The notes under the pieces are model-generated. The model ran no database searches. It was given only the letters and a program-made list of their open reading frames with translations, and had not been told where the DNA came from. The position numbers and the translations under genes are program-made. DNA of 56,933 bases from an uncultured Clostridia bacterium (GTDB lineage: Bacteria; Bacillota; Clostridia; Christensenellales; DTU072): NCBI GenBank assembly GCA_944363505.1, contig CALVUD010000010.1, positions 1-56,933 of the forward strand. The letters are read 5' to 3'. Below are positions 50,276-56,933 of the stretch, piece by piece. The stretch's first letter is position 1, and every line of letters begins with the position of its first letter.

Positions 50276-51857
50276 CGTCGTTCCCTCCTTCCGCGCTCTG
50301 CGTAAGCTGCGGCTCGGACGCTTCGAACACGGGTTCGGCTTCGGGTTCCGCTTCGATGCCGTTTACCGCAAGATCCGCAGCCGCTTCCTCGCCGAGAGCG
50401 AAATTTTCGGCTTTTGCCGCCTCTTCTTCGGCAAGGCGCTGCGCCTCGTGGCGTTCGGCAAGTTCTTCCTGGATAACGTGCAATCTTTCGCCGGTAAGTT
50501 TGTAGAACAGTATAGGCACTATGCTGATAAGATTAAGCACGGCGGGAATGATCGTGTAAATCGCAAACAGACCGCCTTTGGTGTATTCCGACTGGACGGG
50601 GTTATGTCCGTCCACGAATCCGAGCGGCTGGCTGAACAGGAAGAATCCCAACAGGAACGTCAGGAAATAGTCTTTCAATCCGCTGGAGATCTTGCTTCTC
50701 AGTCCCATCAGCGAGAACGTGATGCCCTCCTGTCTTTGTCCGGTCTTGTGTTCCCAGTAATCTATTGTATCCGCCGCCATCAGGTGCGGAACAACGTTCA
50801 ATACGCCCACCGGCAGCATCGTAAAGAACATCAGCGCGGCAATTACGTACCACGGCACGGTCATTCCCACGAAATAAACTATCGTCAGACACACCGAGTG
50901 CCATATCGTGGCGATAATAAACAGCTGTTTGGCGTTGAAATGCCGCTTTAATTTGGGCGCGAAAAGCATACCTATCATCGAAGCTATCGCTCCCGGCAAA
51001 GCAAAAGCGATCTGAAGCGAGCCGTTGCCGTAAATATAACATACGACGTACATGATCGCCGCAGAAACCAGATTCCTGAAGAAGGTAAGCAGATTCGCGC
51101 ATATCAAAGCCAAAAACGGCTTGTTCTTGAAAAGATATTTGAATCCCTCCGACCATTTCGGGATTTTTGTCGAAGGCTCTATTCGCTCGCGCAATATCAG
51201 CGCGCTGATGACCATGAAAATCGGTGCGATGACGCCGATTATGACCGCAGTCCCCGTATAGGTCGCCTCGTAGTTGTCGCCCGTAACGATAAGCCCCAGA
51301 GAAATCAGCACGAGCGCCGACTGTTCGCCTATCGAACCGAGTATTCGGCTTATCGAAATAATCTTCGTCCTTTCGTCGATATTGGGAGAAACGACTGCGG
51401 GAAGCCCCTGTAGCGGAACTTCGACCGCGGTGCCTATAGTCGAAAACAATATGTAAGAAATATACATGAACGCGATCTTGCCCGCTTCGCTCATTCCCCT
51501 GAAGTTAATGAACATTATTATGGTACAGATCGCGTAAGGCACGCTTGCAAATAACAGATACGGGCGCATTTTGCCCATTTTAGTGCGCGTTTTGTCAACG
51601 ATGACGCCCATTATCGGGTCGTTGATTCCGTCCCAGATCTTGGCGATAAGGAACATCGTGCCGACCGCCGTCAGATTGATATTCATTATCGAGGTATAGA
51701 AGAAAAGCAGATACCCCTGTGCCAGACCCGTGATTGCGCTGCACGCAAACGTAGTCAGAGAAAACCAGATATAATCCTTTTTCCCGAGGTATTTCCTGTC
51801 GAGAAGGTTGTCAAGCGCGGTGGTTTTCTCCACGCTTGCGGCCGCGGCGTTGCTCAT
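50262..51857 (-). CDS. GPH-type MFS sugar:cation symporter
   Basis: 531 residues with about twelve membrane helices. The GPH (MFS_2) family couples glycoside, pentoside or hexuronide uptake to cations. FYTSIMNINLTAVGTMFLIAKIWDGINDPIMG (about 53-84, with the Asp-containing motif) and VDKTRTKMGKMRPYLL (about 88-103) are the family signature. A long C-terminal tail (about 455-531) is charged and alanine-rich. It is first in the operon with the lipoprotein and NanA-like lyase, so it is the likely uptake system for the lyase substrate. Confidence 0.9.
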   Translation of the reverse strand: MSNAAAASVEKTTALDNLLDRKYLGKKDYIWFSLTTFACSAITGLAQGYLLFFYTSIMNINLTAVGTMFLIAKIWDGINDPIMGVIVDKTRTKMGKMRPYLLFASVPYAICTIIMFINFRGMSEAGKIAFMYISYILFSTIGTAVEVPLQGLPAVVSPNIDERTKIISISRILGSIGEQSALVLISLGLIVTGDNYEATYTGTAVIIGVIAPIFMVISALILRERIEPSTKIPKWSEGFKYLFKNKPFLALICANLLTFFRNLVSAAIMYVVCYIYGNGSLQIAFALPGAIASMIGMLFAPKLKRHFNAKQLFIIATIWHSVCLTIVYFVGMTVPWYVIAALMFFTMLPVGVLNVVPHLMAADTIDYWEHKTGQRQEGITFSLMGLRSKISSGLKDYFLTFLLGFFLFSQPLGFVDGHNPVQSEYTKGGLFAIYTIIPAVLNLISIVPILFYKLTGERLHVIQEELAERHEAQRLAEEEAAKAENFALGEEAAADLAVNGIEAEPEAEPVFEASEPQLTQSAEGGNDDEIR

Positions 51858-51891
51858 AGGCTGAAATTCTCCCGAAAATATATAATAATAT

Positions 51892-51920
51892 ATTTTAAAT
51901 TAAACCGCGCGTCTTGTCAA
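51892..51920 (-). promoter_or_regulatory. Promoter of the GPH-lipoprotein-lyase operon
   Basis: Minus strand TTGACA (51915-51920), 17-nt spacer, TAAAAT (51892-51897), with an AT-rich leader of about 28 nt. Confidence 0.75.
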
Positions 51921-52077
51921 GTAGTGCAAAATTCGAAAATATCGCTAGATTTTAGTCGGACGTAATCGAACACGTCCGCCGATTAATTAAATATTGTTAT
52001 TTTAAAATAATTTCGATTTTAGAACGACGCTCACGCAGAAAACGGACGAAAACGGCTTTTCTAAATGTTTATTCGTC

Positions 52078-52120
52078 GCGCCTGTCCGTTCAGGCAGGCG
52101 CAAGAACATCGACCGATGTT
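52078..52120. repeat. Two short hairpins in the spacer
   Basis: GCGCCTG/CAGGCGC (52078-52084 and 52095-52101) and AACATCG-AC-CGATGTT (52105-52120). Neither is followed by a T tract. The rest of 51921-52127 shows no ORF or other feature I can name. Confidence 0.45.
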
Positions 52121-52127
52121 TAAGTCA

Positions 52128-52154
52128 CGAAAAAAGAGCACAAGATGTGCCCTT
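52128..52154 (-). terminator. Terminator attached to the tRNA-Pro relic
   Basis: Minus strand AAGGGCACA-TCT-TGTGCTCTT followed by TTTTTT. It resembles the terminator after tRNA-Leu (GATAAGGGCGCA...), as if it belonged to a lost tRNA gene. Confidence 0.65.
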
Positions 52155-52162
52155 ATCTTCGG

Positions 52163-52181
52163 TTTGGTCGAGGTGACGGGA
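52163..52181 (-). pseudogene. Relic of a tRNA-Pro 3' end
   Basis: TTTGGTCGAGGTGACGGGA, 19 bases identical to 52377-52395, covering the acceptor 3' strand, CCA and part of the T stem of tRNA-Pro. The rest of the cloverleaf is missing. The tRNA-style terminator downstream suggests either a deleted duplicate gene or a leftover attachment site. Confidence 0.6.
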
Positions 52182-52270
52182 CAACTCGCCCACATTCGTG
52201 CTCATATCGGCTTTTTAATTTGTTTAAGAGTATTTTCCGTAAAATATCCTTTTCAAATCAGCTCGTCAGG

Positions 52271-52326
52271 TTTGCGCTGAGCGCAAACTAATGCACCCTG
52301 CGCGTTAAAACGCGCGAGTCGCATTA
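52271..52326. repeat. Nested hairpins, possible structured RNA
   Basis: TTTGCGC-TGA-GCGCAAA (52271-52287) is followed by a two-level hairpin: outer TAATGC/GCATTA (52289-52294 and 52321-52326) enclosing GCGCGTT-AA-AACGCGC (52300-52315). No promoter was found for it. Confidence 0.4.
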
Positions 52327-52338
52327 TCCCGTTTACCG

Positions 52339-52382
52339 ACCAAAACAAAGAGGCACCCTATTGGATGCCTCTTTGTTTTGGT
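52339..52382 (-). terminator. Terminator fused to the tRNA-Pro 3' end
   Basis: A perfect 17-bp stem, ACCAAAACAAAGAGGCA (52339-52355) with its complement at 52366-52382. Its first bases are the ACCA end of the tRNA, so terminator formation competes with the mature 3' end until processing. Confidence 0.8.
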
Positions 52383-52455
52383 CGAGGTGACGGGATTTGA
52401 ACCCATGGCCTCTTGGTCCCGAACCAAGCGCGCTACCAAACTGCGCTACACCTCG
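52379..52455 (-). tRNA. tRNA-Pro (CGG)
   Basis: A complete 77-nt cloverleaf with encoded CCA (52379-52381). Acceptor CGAGGTG/CACCTCG, anticodon loop TTCGGGA (anticodon CGG), T arm GGGTTCAAATCCC. Confidence 0.95.
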
Positions 52456-52463
52456 ACCCAATC

Positions 52464-52492
52464 AATCTATCACATTTAAAAGCCAAAGTCAA
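52464..52492 (-). promoter_or_regulatory. Promoter of tRNA-Pro
   Basis: Minus strand TTGACT (52487-52492), 17-nt spacer, TAGATT (52464-52469) with TG extended -10, just upstream of the tRNA 5' end. Confidence 0.75.
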
Positions 52493-52623
52493 CGTTTTTA
52501 CGCTTTTTGAAAAATCAAAAAGCGCTTTGTCCGCACATTCACGCTAAACAGAAAAAGTACGCTCCGGGTATATTCCTTTTCCCGACGGCGATAATCGTAT
52601 TATCAAAAATCACGGAGGCGAAT

Positions 52624-53868
52624 ATGAATCCTTTGAAGCTCGACACAAAACCGCTGAAAGATTATTTTATGGACTGGGAACAAATGTCCTCAAGACCCTA
52701 CGACAAAAAAAGAGCCGACCCGTACACGAAAGTGCGCATCATTCTGATGAACGGCACGGAATTCGAAGCGAGCGGTTTTTTACACCATTTTGCCAGGCAT
52801 ACCGATAATATGGAATTGAAACGTATTCTCGCCGTAGTCAGATGTCAGGAACAAATGCAGCAAAAACGCATCTCTTCGCTGAAACCTTTGGACGAAAACA
52901 TCCTCGAAACGACGATCTCTTACGAACAGCTCGCAATCGATTTGACGGCGATTCTTTCCGAGCACGAAACGGACGAGAACAATATCAAGGCATTGAATTT
53001 CGCTTTGCTGGAAGACTTCGACCATCTTTACAGATTCGCGAATCTTTTAAAGACCGATTACGGCACGGACGCGGAAACGATCGTGGGAAAATTTACCGAA
53101 ATCACCCCTGCCCGTCCCACCATTTCGGAACACCGCTATGCCGCGGACAACGTAAAACCTTGTATGTGTATGAAAACGGCTTCTCCTTTTTCCACCCTCG
53201 TCGGCTCGATAATCACCGCGGCGGAACAGCAAACGATGAACTTTTATATGAACGCGGGCGCATTCTACCCCAATGAAATCGGCAGGCGCCTGTATGCCGA
53301 AATAGCCATGATCGAGGAAGAACACGTCACACAGTACGAAAGTTTGATTGACCCCAACGCGACCTGGCTCGAAAACTGGGTCTTGCACGAATATACGGAA
53401 GCGTATCTATACTATTCGATGTCGCTGGACGAACCCGATCCTTATATCCGTAAGATTTACGAAGAACACTTCGAAATGGAAGTCGCGCATCTGAAAACGG
53501 CTTTGGATTGTTTGATGAAATATGAAAACAAGGCTCCCGAAGCACTGTTAAAGGAAGCCGATTTCCCTGAAACAATAAAATTCGGATCCAACAAAAAATT
53601 TATTCGCGAAGTGCTGGAACGCACGGTTGAACTGACTGCCGATAAGGACGGTTACACGGACGTAAAGCATTTGGACAAGCATAGCGATTTTGCCGAATAC
53701 CAGCGCAAGATCAATGCCGATACCGATTCGGTGGCGTCTCACGAGGTAATCGAGCGCACAATAAAAAAATTCGGCAACGACTACCGTTACGAGGACGCGC
53801 CCAATCCCGTTTCGGCGCTCCGCCCCAGAACCAAAGACAATACTTCTCTCGGAAGAATTTCGCAATAA
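52624..53868 (+). CDS. Ferritin-like fold protein of unknown function
   Basis: 414 residues from ATG 52624 with CGGAGG upstream. The centre looks like a ferritin-like four-helix bundle: AAEQQTMNFYMNAGAFYPNE (about 201-220), YAEIAMIEEEHVTQY (about 227-241), a fourth segment HEYTEAYLYYSMSL and EEHFEMEVAHLKTAL (about 282-296). The Glu and ExxH residues could hold a diiron site. The N-terminal half has a similar helical pattern (FLHHFARHTDNMELKRILAVVRCQEQMQ), so the protein may hold two bundles. It is about twice the size of rubrerythrin and has no rubredoxin domain. It is a single-gene unit with a terminator. The assignment is by fold pattern, not by a named family. Confidence 0.65.
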   Translation: MNPLKLDTKPLKDYFMDWEQMSSRPYDKKRADPYTKVRIILMNGTEFEASGFLHHFARHTDNMELKRILAVVRCQEQMQQKRISSLKPLDENILETTISYEQLAIDLTAILSEHETDENNIKALNFALLEDFDHLYRFANLLKTDYGTDAETIVGKFTEITPARPTISEHRYAADNVKPCMCMKTASPFSTLVGSIITAAEQQTMNFYMNAGAFYPNEIGRRLYAEIAMIEEEHVTQYESLIDPNATWLENWVLHEYTEAYLYYSMSLDEPDPYIRKIYEEHFEMEVAHLKTALDCLMKYENKAPEALLKEADFPETIKFGSNKKFIREVLERTVELTADKDGYTDVKHLDKHSDFAEYQRKINADTDSVASHEVIERTIKKFGNDYRYEDAPNPVSALRPRTKDNTSLGRISQ

Positions 53869-53892
53869 AGCAAAATTCGTACAATCGCATTT

Positions 53893-53929
53893 AAAGCGAC
53901 CCGAACCTGTCGGCGGGTCGCTTTATTTA
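53893..53929 (+). terminator. Terminator of the ferritin-like gene
   Basis: AAAGCGACCCG (53893-53903) pairs with CGGGTCGCTTT (53914-53924), followed by ATTT. Confidence 0.75.
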
Positions 53930-53945
53930 CAGTTTTTGCCAGGTA

Positions 53946-53974
53946 TTGACATCGGTCGGAAACGAGGCTAATAT
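53946..53974 (+). promoter_or_regulatory. Promoter of the MFS transporter gene
   Basis: TTGACA (53946-53951), 17-nt spacer, TAATAT (53969-53974). Confidence 0.8.
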
Positions 53975-53996
53975 TGTCATAGAAGGAGATACGAAG

Positions 53997-55409
53997 ATGA
54001 CACCGGAAAACATTGGTAACAGTACGAACGAAAAACGAGCGCGCACCGGATTCAGGACTTGGTTGCTGATCTGGGGACTGGGAATAGCGGGACAGCTTTG
54101 CTGGAACATCGAAAACCAGTGGTTCAACACATTTATTTATGCCAAAATCGCCAAAGACCCCGCTATAATCTCGTGGATGGTCGCGATCAGCGCGATCGCA
54201 ACCACTTTCGCAACGTTCTTCTTCGGCACTCTCGCCGACCGCAAAGGCACCAGAAAACCTTTCGTCGCGTTCGGATATATCACCTGGGGAATATGTACGA
54301 TAGCCTTCGGCCTGACCGAGTTCATTCCCAAAGAGCAACTGATGGTCGCGGCGGTAATGGTAGTCATAGCGGACGCCGTGATGAGTTTCTTCGGTTCGAT
54401 GGGCAACGACGCGGGATTCAACGCCTGGACCAATGATTTGATGCACGATCATAACCGCGGTCAGATAGGTGCGGCGCTCGCCACTCAGCCCGTTATAGGC
54501 ACTATCGTGGGAACGCTCGCGGGCGGCGCGATTATCGGCACGGAAGAAAACTATATGCGGCTCTTCCTCGTTATGGGCGGACTGATAATCGCCGTGGGTA
54601 TAGTGGCGCTTTTCACCATGAAAGACAGCCCCACTCTCAAACCGAACGTCGAGGGCGGATTCTGGAAGCAATTCGCCTCCGTTTTCAATTTCAAAAAGTT
54701 CTTTTCCCAAAAGGAACTTATTGCCGTAAACGTATGCGTGGCGGTATTCTTTATCGGATTCAACGTATACTTCGCGCACATGGGCAACTATATGCTGCAC
54801 TATCTCGGATTCAACGAGAGCGACATGGGACTGTTGCAGGGCGTAGGTCTGATCTTTGCCATGTTAATGGTCATACCGGCTGTAGTTTTGATAAATAAAA
54901 ACAAATCCCCTCTCGTATGCCTTATCGCAATTATCCTCGCCATAGCGGGATTACTGTGGATATTCTTTGCGGTAAACCCCGAAAACGTCGATCCCTCGGG
55001 CGCGTTCAAGGGAGCGAACTTCAAACTCATGCTGGGCGTGTTCCTCGTCGGCGTCGGTTACGTAGTTATACTGCAAACCACCACGGTCTGGGCAAAAGCG
55101 CTGTACCCCGCCGACAGCAAAGGTCAGTTCGAAGGCGTGAGAATATTGTTTTTCGTGCTGATACCCATGGTATTCGGCTCTCTTATCGCCACCCCTGTCA
55201 TACGTATGAGCGGTCTGCAGATAGAAGGAGAAGCGGGTATGGAATATATCCCGAACGAATATATTTTCCTTATCGGCGCGATAATTTCGGCGTTTGCGGT
55301 GATCCCGCTGATATTTGCGAGAAACCTTTACGTCAAGCGCATAAAAGCCGCAGCGGCCGCTTCGGCGGCAGACGTTCCCGTCCCGACGGAAACCTCCGAT
55401 CAAAATTAA
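53997..55409 (+). CDS. MFS transporter
   Basis: 470 residues from ATG 53997 (AAGGAG 8 nt upstream), with twelve predicted membrane helices. The loop after helix 2, FGTLADRKGTRKPFVAFGY (about 78-96), is the MFS motif A (GxLaDrxGrrkx). The pattern WNIENQWFNTFIYAKIAKDP in helix 1 and GSMGNDAGFNAWTNDLMHD are typical of a group related to GPH-like sugar carriers. The substrate is unknown. It is monocistronic between a consensus-like promoter and a strong terminator. An in-frame ATG at 53946 lies within the promoter and was rejected. Confidence 0.88.
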   Translation: MTPENIGNSTNEKRARTGFRTWLLIWGLGIAGQLCWNIENQWFNTFIYAKIAKDPAIISWMVAISAIATTFATFFFGTLADRKGTRKPFVAFGYITWGICTIAFGLTEFIPKEQLMVAAVMVVIADAVMSFFGSMGNDAGFNAWTNDLMHDHNRGQIGAALATQPVIGTIVGTLAGGAIIGTEENYMRLFLVMGGLIIAVGIVALFTMKDSPTLKPNVEGGFWKQFASVFNFKKFFSQKELIAVNVCVAVFFIGFNVYFAHMGNYMLHYLGFNESDMGLLQGVGLIFAMLMVIPAVVLINKNKSPLVCLIAIILAIAGLLWIFFAVNPENVDPSGAFKGANFKLMLGVFLVGVGYVVILQTTTVWAKALYPADSKGQFEGVRILFFVLIPMVFGSLIATPVIRMSGLQIEGEAGMEYIPNEYIFLIGAIISAFAVIPLIFARNLYVKRIKAAAAASAADVPVPTETSDQN

Positions 55410-55436
55410 ATAATCCGGTTTAGGTAATCCGAACAT

Positions 55437-55470
55437 TAAAAAACGGCTCCCCTTGAGCCGTTTTTCTTTT
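55437..55470. terminator. Bidirectional terminator
   Basis: An A run, ACGGCTC (55443-55449), loop CCCTT, GAGCCGT (55455-55461) and TTTTCTTTT, between the convergent MFS and hydrolase genes. Confidence 0.85.
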
Positions 55471-55484
55471 ATGCGACAATCACG

Positions 55485-56474
55485 TTATTCGCTTTCTTCC
55501 CCTTTTAAAATCCGGGAATGTTTTTTGACGAAATCGTTTATACGTTTCTCGTATTCTTCGCCGCCTTTGAATTCCGCCATAGCGTGCTCGGCGCCCTTGA
55601 CGATGTACAGTTCCTTGTCCGCGGTACAGGCGTTATAACAGCGATAAACCATTTCGGTGGGAACGAATATGTCAGAGTCTCCGTGAATGAACAGTATCGG
55701 AACTTTGGAATGAGCCACGGCGTCAACGGAGTTGATGTCGTTCATGCCGTATCCCGCAAACCTTTTCATAAAGAAGTTGATTCCGGCGAGTAAAAACTTC
55801 GGCACGAAACGTACAACTCTGCGGCACTGGAACTCGAATTCTTCTTTTACGGAAGTGTAGCCGCAGTCCTCTATTATGCCTTTCACGTTCTCCGGAAGCG
55901 CCAGACAGGAGCATTGCATTGCGGTTGCGCCGCCCATGGAAACGCCCGATATGAATATCTCTCCGTCCGGGATCTTTTTATTCACCGCATCCAACCAGCA
56001 TAACACGTCATGGCGGTCCAGAACGCCGAAGCCTATATATTTGCCTTCGGACTCGGCGTGATGGCGGTGATTGACAAGCAGCACGTTATACCCGTTGCGT
56101 ATGTATCTTAACGCCCTCGAACCGAAATCTCCGTATCCGCTGCTGTTATAACCGTGAAGACATACGAATGTAACGAGAGACTTTTCCGCTGCGGGATAAA
56201 ACACCCCTTTCAGTTTCAGACCGTCCTTGGTAATAACCTCGACAGTTTCTGACGGAAGTTTTTGCAAAACGGTAATATCACGGTGTATGCGTTGCACCAA
56301 TGCGGGAAAATCCTCGCCCATCAAAGCATTGGCTTTATCGGTACTGAAAACAGGCGGCTTTACTATCAGCAAGCGATAAGCGATATAGCACGTCAAAACG
56401 TAAATAATCGATAAACCCGCCAAACCGCCTGCAATGCCGCCGGCTATCGCCGCCGCGTTAACGCTTGCCAACAT
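55485..56474 (-). CDS. Membrane-anchored alpha/beta hydrolase
   Basis: 329 residues. An N-terminal membrane helix (about 8-36) anchors a serine hydrolase domain. The nucleophile elbow is GVSMGG (Ser about 175), the acid lies in HGDSDIFVP and the catalytic His in GAEHAMAEF (about 297-305). VCLHGYNSSGYG supplies the oxyanion hole. The sequence resembles YqkD/BAAT-like hydrolases of Bacillota, whose substrates are unknown. GGGAGG precedes the ATG, and a consensus-like promoter lies upstream. Confidence 0.9.
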   Translation of the reverse strand: MLASVNAAAIAGGIAGGLAGLSIIYVLTCYIAYRLLIVKPPVFSTDKANALMGEDFPALVQRIHRDITVLQKLPSETVEVITKDGLKLKGVFYPAAEKSLVTFVCLHGYNSSGYGDFGSRALRYIRNGYNVLLVNHRHHAESEGKYIGFGVLDRHDVLCWLDAVNKKIPDGEIFISGVSMGGATAMQCSCLALPENVKGIIEDCGYTSVKEEFEFQCRRVVRFVPKFLLAGINFFMKRFAGYGMNDINSVDAVAHSKVPILFIHGDSDIFVPTEMVYRCYNACTADKELYIVKGAEHAMAEFKGGEEYEKRINDFVKKHSRILKGEESE

Positions 56475-56515
56475 ACAAAAACCTCCCGTTTCCGTTAATT
56501 TCCGATCATATAATC

Positions 56516-56544
56516 ATTATAACCGCGCAAAAAATCGTGGTCAA
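56516..56544 (-). promoter_or_regulatory. Promoter of the alpha/beta hydrolase gene
   Basis: Minus strand TTGACC (56539-56544), 17-nt spacer, TATAAT (56516-56521). Confidence 0.8.
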
Positions 56545-56576
56545 GGAAAATTTTCCCGAAACAGCTTCTAAAAATC

Positions 56577-56605
56577 TTGCAATTTGCTTCGGCTTATGAT
56601 AATAT
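56577..56605 (+). promoter_or_regulatory. Promoter of tRNA-Leu
   Basis: TTGCAA (56577-56582), 17-nt spacer, TAATAT (56600-56605) with TG extended -10. Confidence 0.75.
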
Positions 56606-56619
56606 TTAATACACTTGAT

Positions 56620-56706
56620 GCCGAAGTGGTGGAATGGCAGACGCGGCGGACTCAAAATCCGCTGAGGGATGACCTCGTGCGGGTTCAAGTCCCGCCTTCG
56701 GCACCA
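56620..56706 (+). tRNA. tRNA-Leu (CAA)
   Basis: An 87-nt class II tRNA with a long variable arm and encoded CCA. Acceptor GCCGAAG/CTTCGGC, anticodon loop CTCAAAA (anticodon CAA, reading UUG), T arm CGGGTTCAAGTCCCG. Confidence 0.95.
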
Positions 56707-56716
56707 AATCGGGGAT

Positions 56717-56741
56717 AAGGGCGCAGGATGCGCCCTTTCTT
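56717..56741 (+). terminator. Terminator of tRNA-Leu
   Basis: AAGGGCGCA (56717-56725), loop GGA, TGCGCCCTT (56729-56737), followed by TCTT. Confidence 0.8.
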
Positions 56742-56933
56742 CATACTAAATTGTAAACTCTTCTCTCATTCGAAACAAAGCTCCGTCCGCTCGGTTTTAC
56801 AAGTAGCGGTCTTATTCTTTAAGCCTAAAAAACGAAGCTGAAACATCGGAAATTTTTAATTTGTTTTCCTTTATTTATCAAGTCATTTAGGTGCATTAAC
56901 TTAATATTATTGGAAGGGGATTTGGTTGCAATG
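56742..56933 (+). other. Right-edge spacer ending in a possible start codon
   Basis: No gene or hairpin was recognised in the spacer. It becomes AT-rich near 56830-56910 and ends with GGAAGGGG (about 56910-56917) and, 11 nt later, the ATG that closes the window (56931-56933). This could be the ribosome binding site and start of the next gene; no codon follows to test it. Confidence 0.3.

Noticed and set aside
1..56933. CRISPR arrays, insertion sequences, toxin-antitoxin pairs and prophage genes
   Set aside because: No regularly spaced repeats, transposase or integrase motifs, or phage structural genes were found in the window.

Overview
The window looks like a low-redundancy chromosomal stretch from an uncultured Bacillota (Clostridia-type) anaerobe. 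The grounds are consensus sigma-A promoters (TTGACA-17-TATAAT), AGGAGG ribosome binding sites, a T-box leader, type III glutamine synthetase, PerR with reverse rubrerythrin, TrpB2, GatCAB-dependent tRNA charging and RsgI-type anti-sigma domains. There are no insertion sequences, phage genes or CRISPR arrays. The species cannot be fixed from the sequence alone.

Layout. 1-300: tRNA-Ala and tRNA-Ile on the minus strand, running leftward into what looks like the leader of a 23S rRNA gene outside the window. 600-2100: a LURP-one-like protein and a decayed patch holding remnants of lgt and of an XRE regulator. 2100-7200: two co-transcribed membrane proteins, a ThuA-like protein and a degenerate APH-fold kinase. 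7200-14300: a minus-strand operon running LURP-one protein, archaeal-type GAPDH, archaeal-type PGK, metallophosphoesterase, HI0933-type flavoprotein, COG2509 flavoprotein, then an ECF transporter S component with its own promoter. 14400-16100: an ABC exporter. 16250-21690: aspS-gatC-gatA-gatB plus a C_GCAxxG protein, a plus-strand operon for Asp/Asn (and probably Gln) tRNA charging. 21660-23830: PHP phosphoesterase and MATE pump. 23860-26890: glycerophosphodiesterase and glutamine synthetase III with a terminator hairpin in its leader. 26890-30930: a small protein, then AGE epimerase, lipoprotein, PPC and YdcF proteins. 31000-33850: asparaginase and T-box-controlled trpB2. 33890-37360: MacAB-like efflux system. 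37400-42050: aroB-aroQ-WYL regulator-MBL hydrolase-LMW phosphatase-membrane protein. 42090-43770: PerR followed by a flavin reductase/rubredoxin/reverse-rubrerythrin fusion. 43900-47660: ECF sigma, RsgI-like anti-sigma and RsgI-domain lipoprotein. 47750-51920: hemolysin III and a sialic-acid-lyase operon. 51900-52500: tRNA-Pro plus a relic of a second tRNA-Pro. 52600-56930: a ferritin-like protein, an MFS transporter, an alpha/beta hydrolase and tRNA-Leu.

Most striking observations. (1) The ECF sigma/RsgI module: the same promoter-like element, CGCAAYAA-N13-CGTGTTTAATRTTCG, lies upstream of both the sigma gene and a third gene encoding a lipoprotein with the same Asn-Pro RsgI domain as the anti-sigma factor. 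(2) An in-frame flavin reductase-rubrerythrin fusion that keeps a full ribosome binding site and ATG at the junction, so it may make two products. (3) An archaeal-type GAPDH/PGK pair in a bacterial operon. (4) Three genes (ABC exporter, PHP, hemolysin III) whose extended -10 box sits exactly 6 nt before the ATG with no ribosome binding site, which implies leaderless mRNAs.
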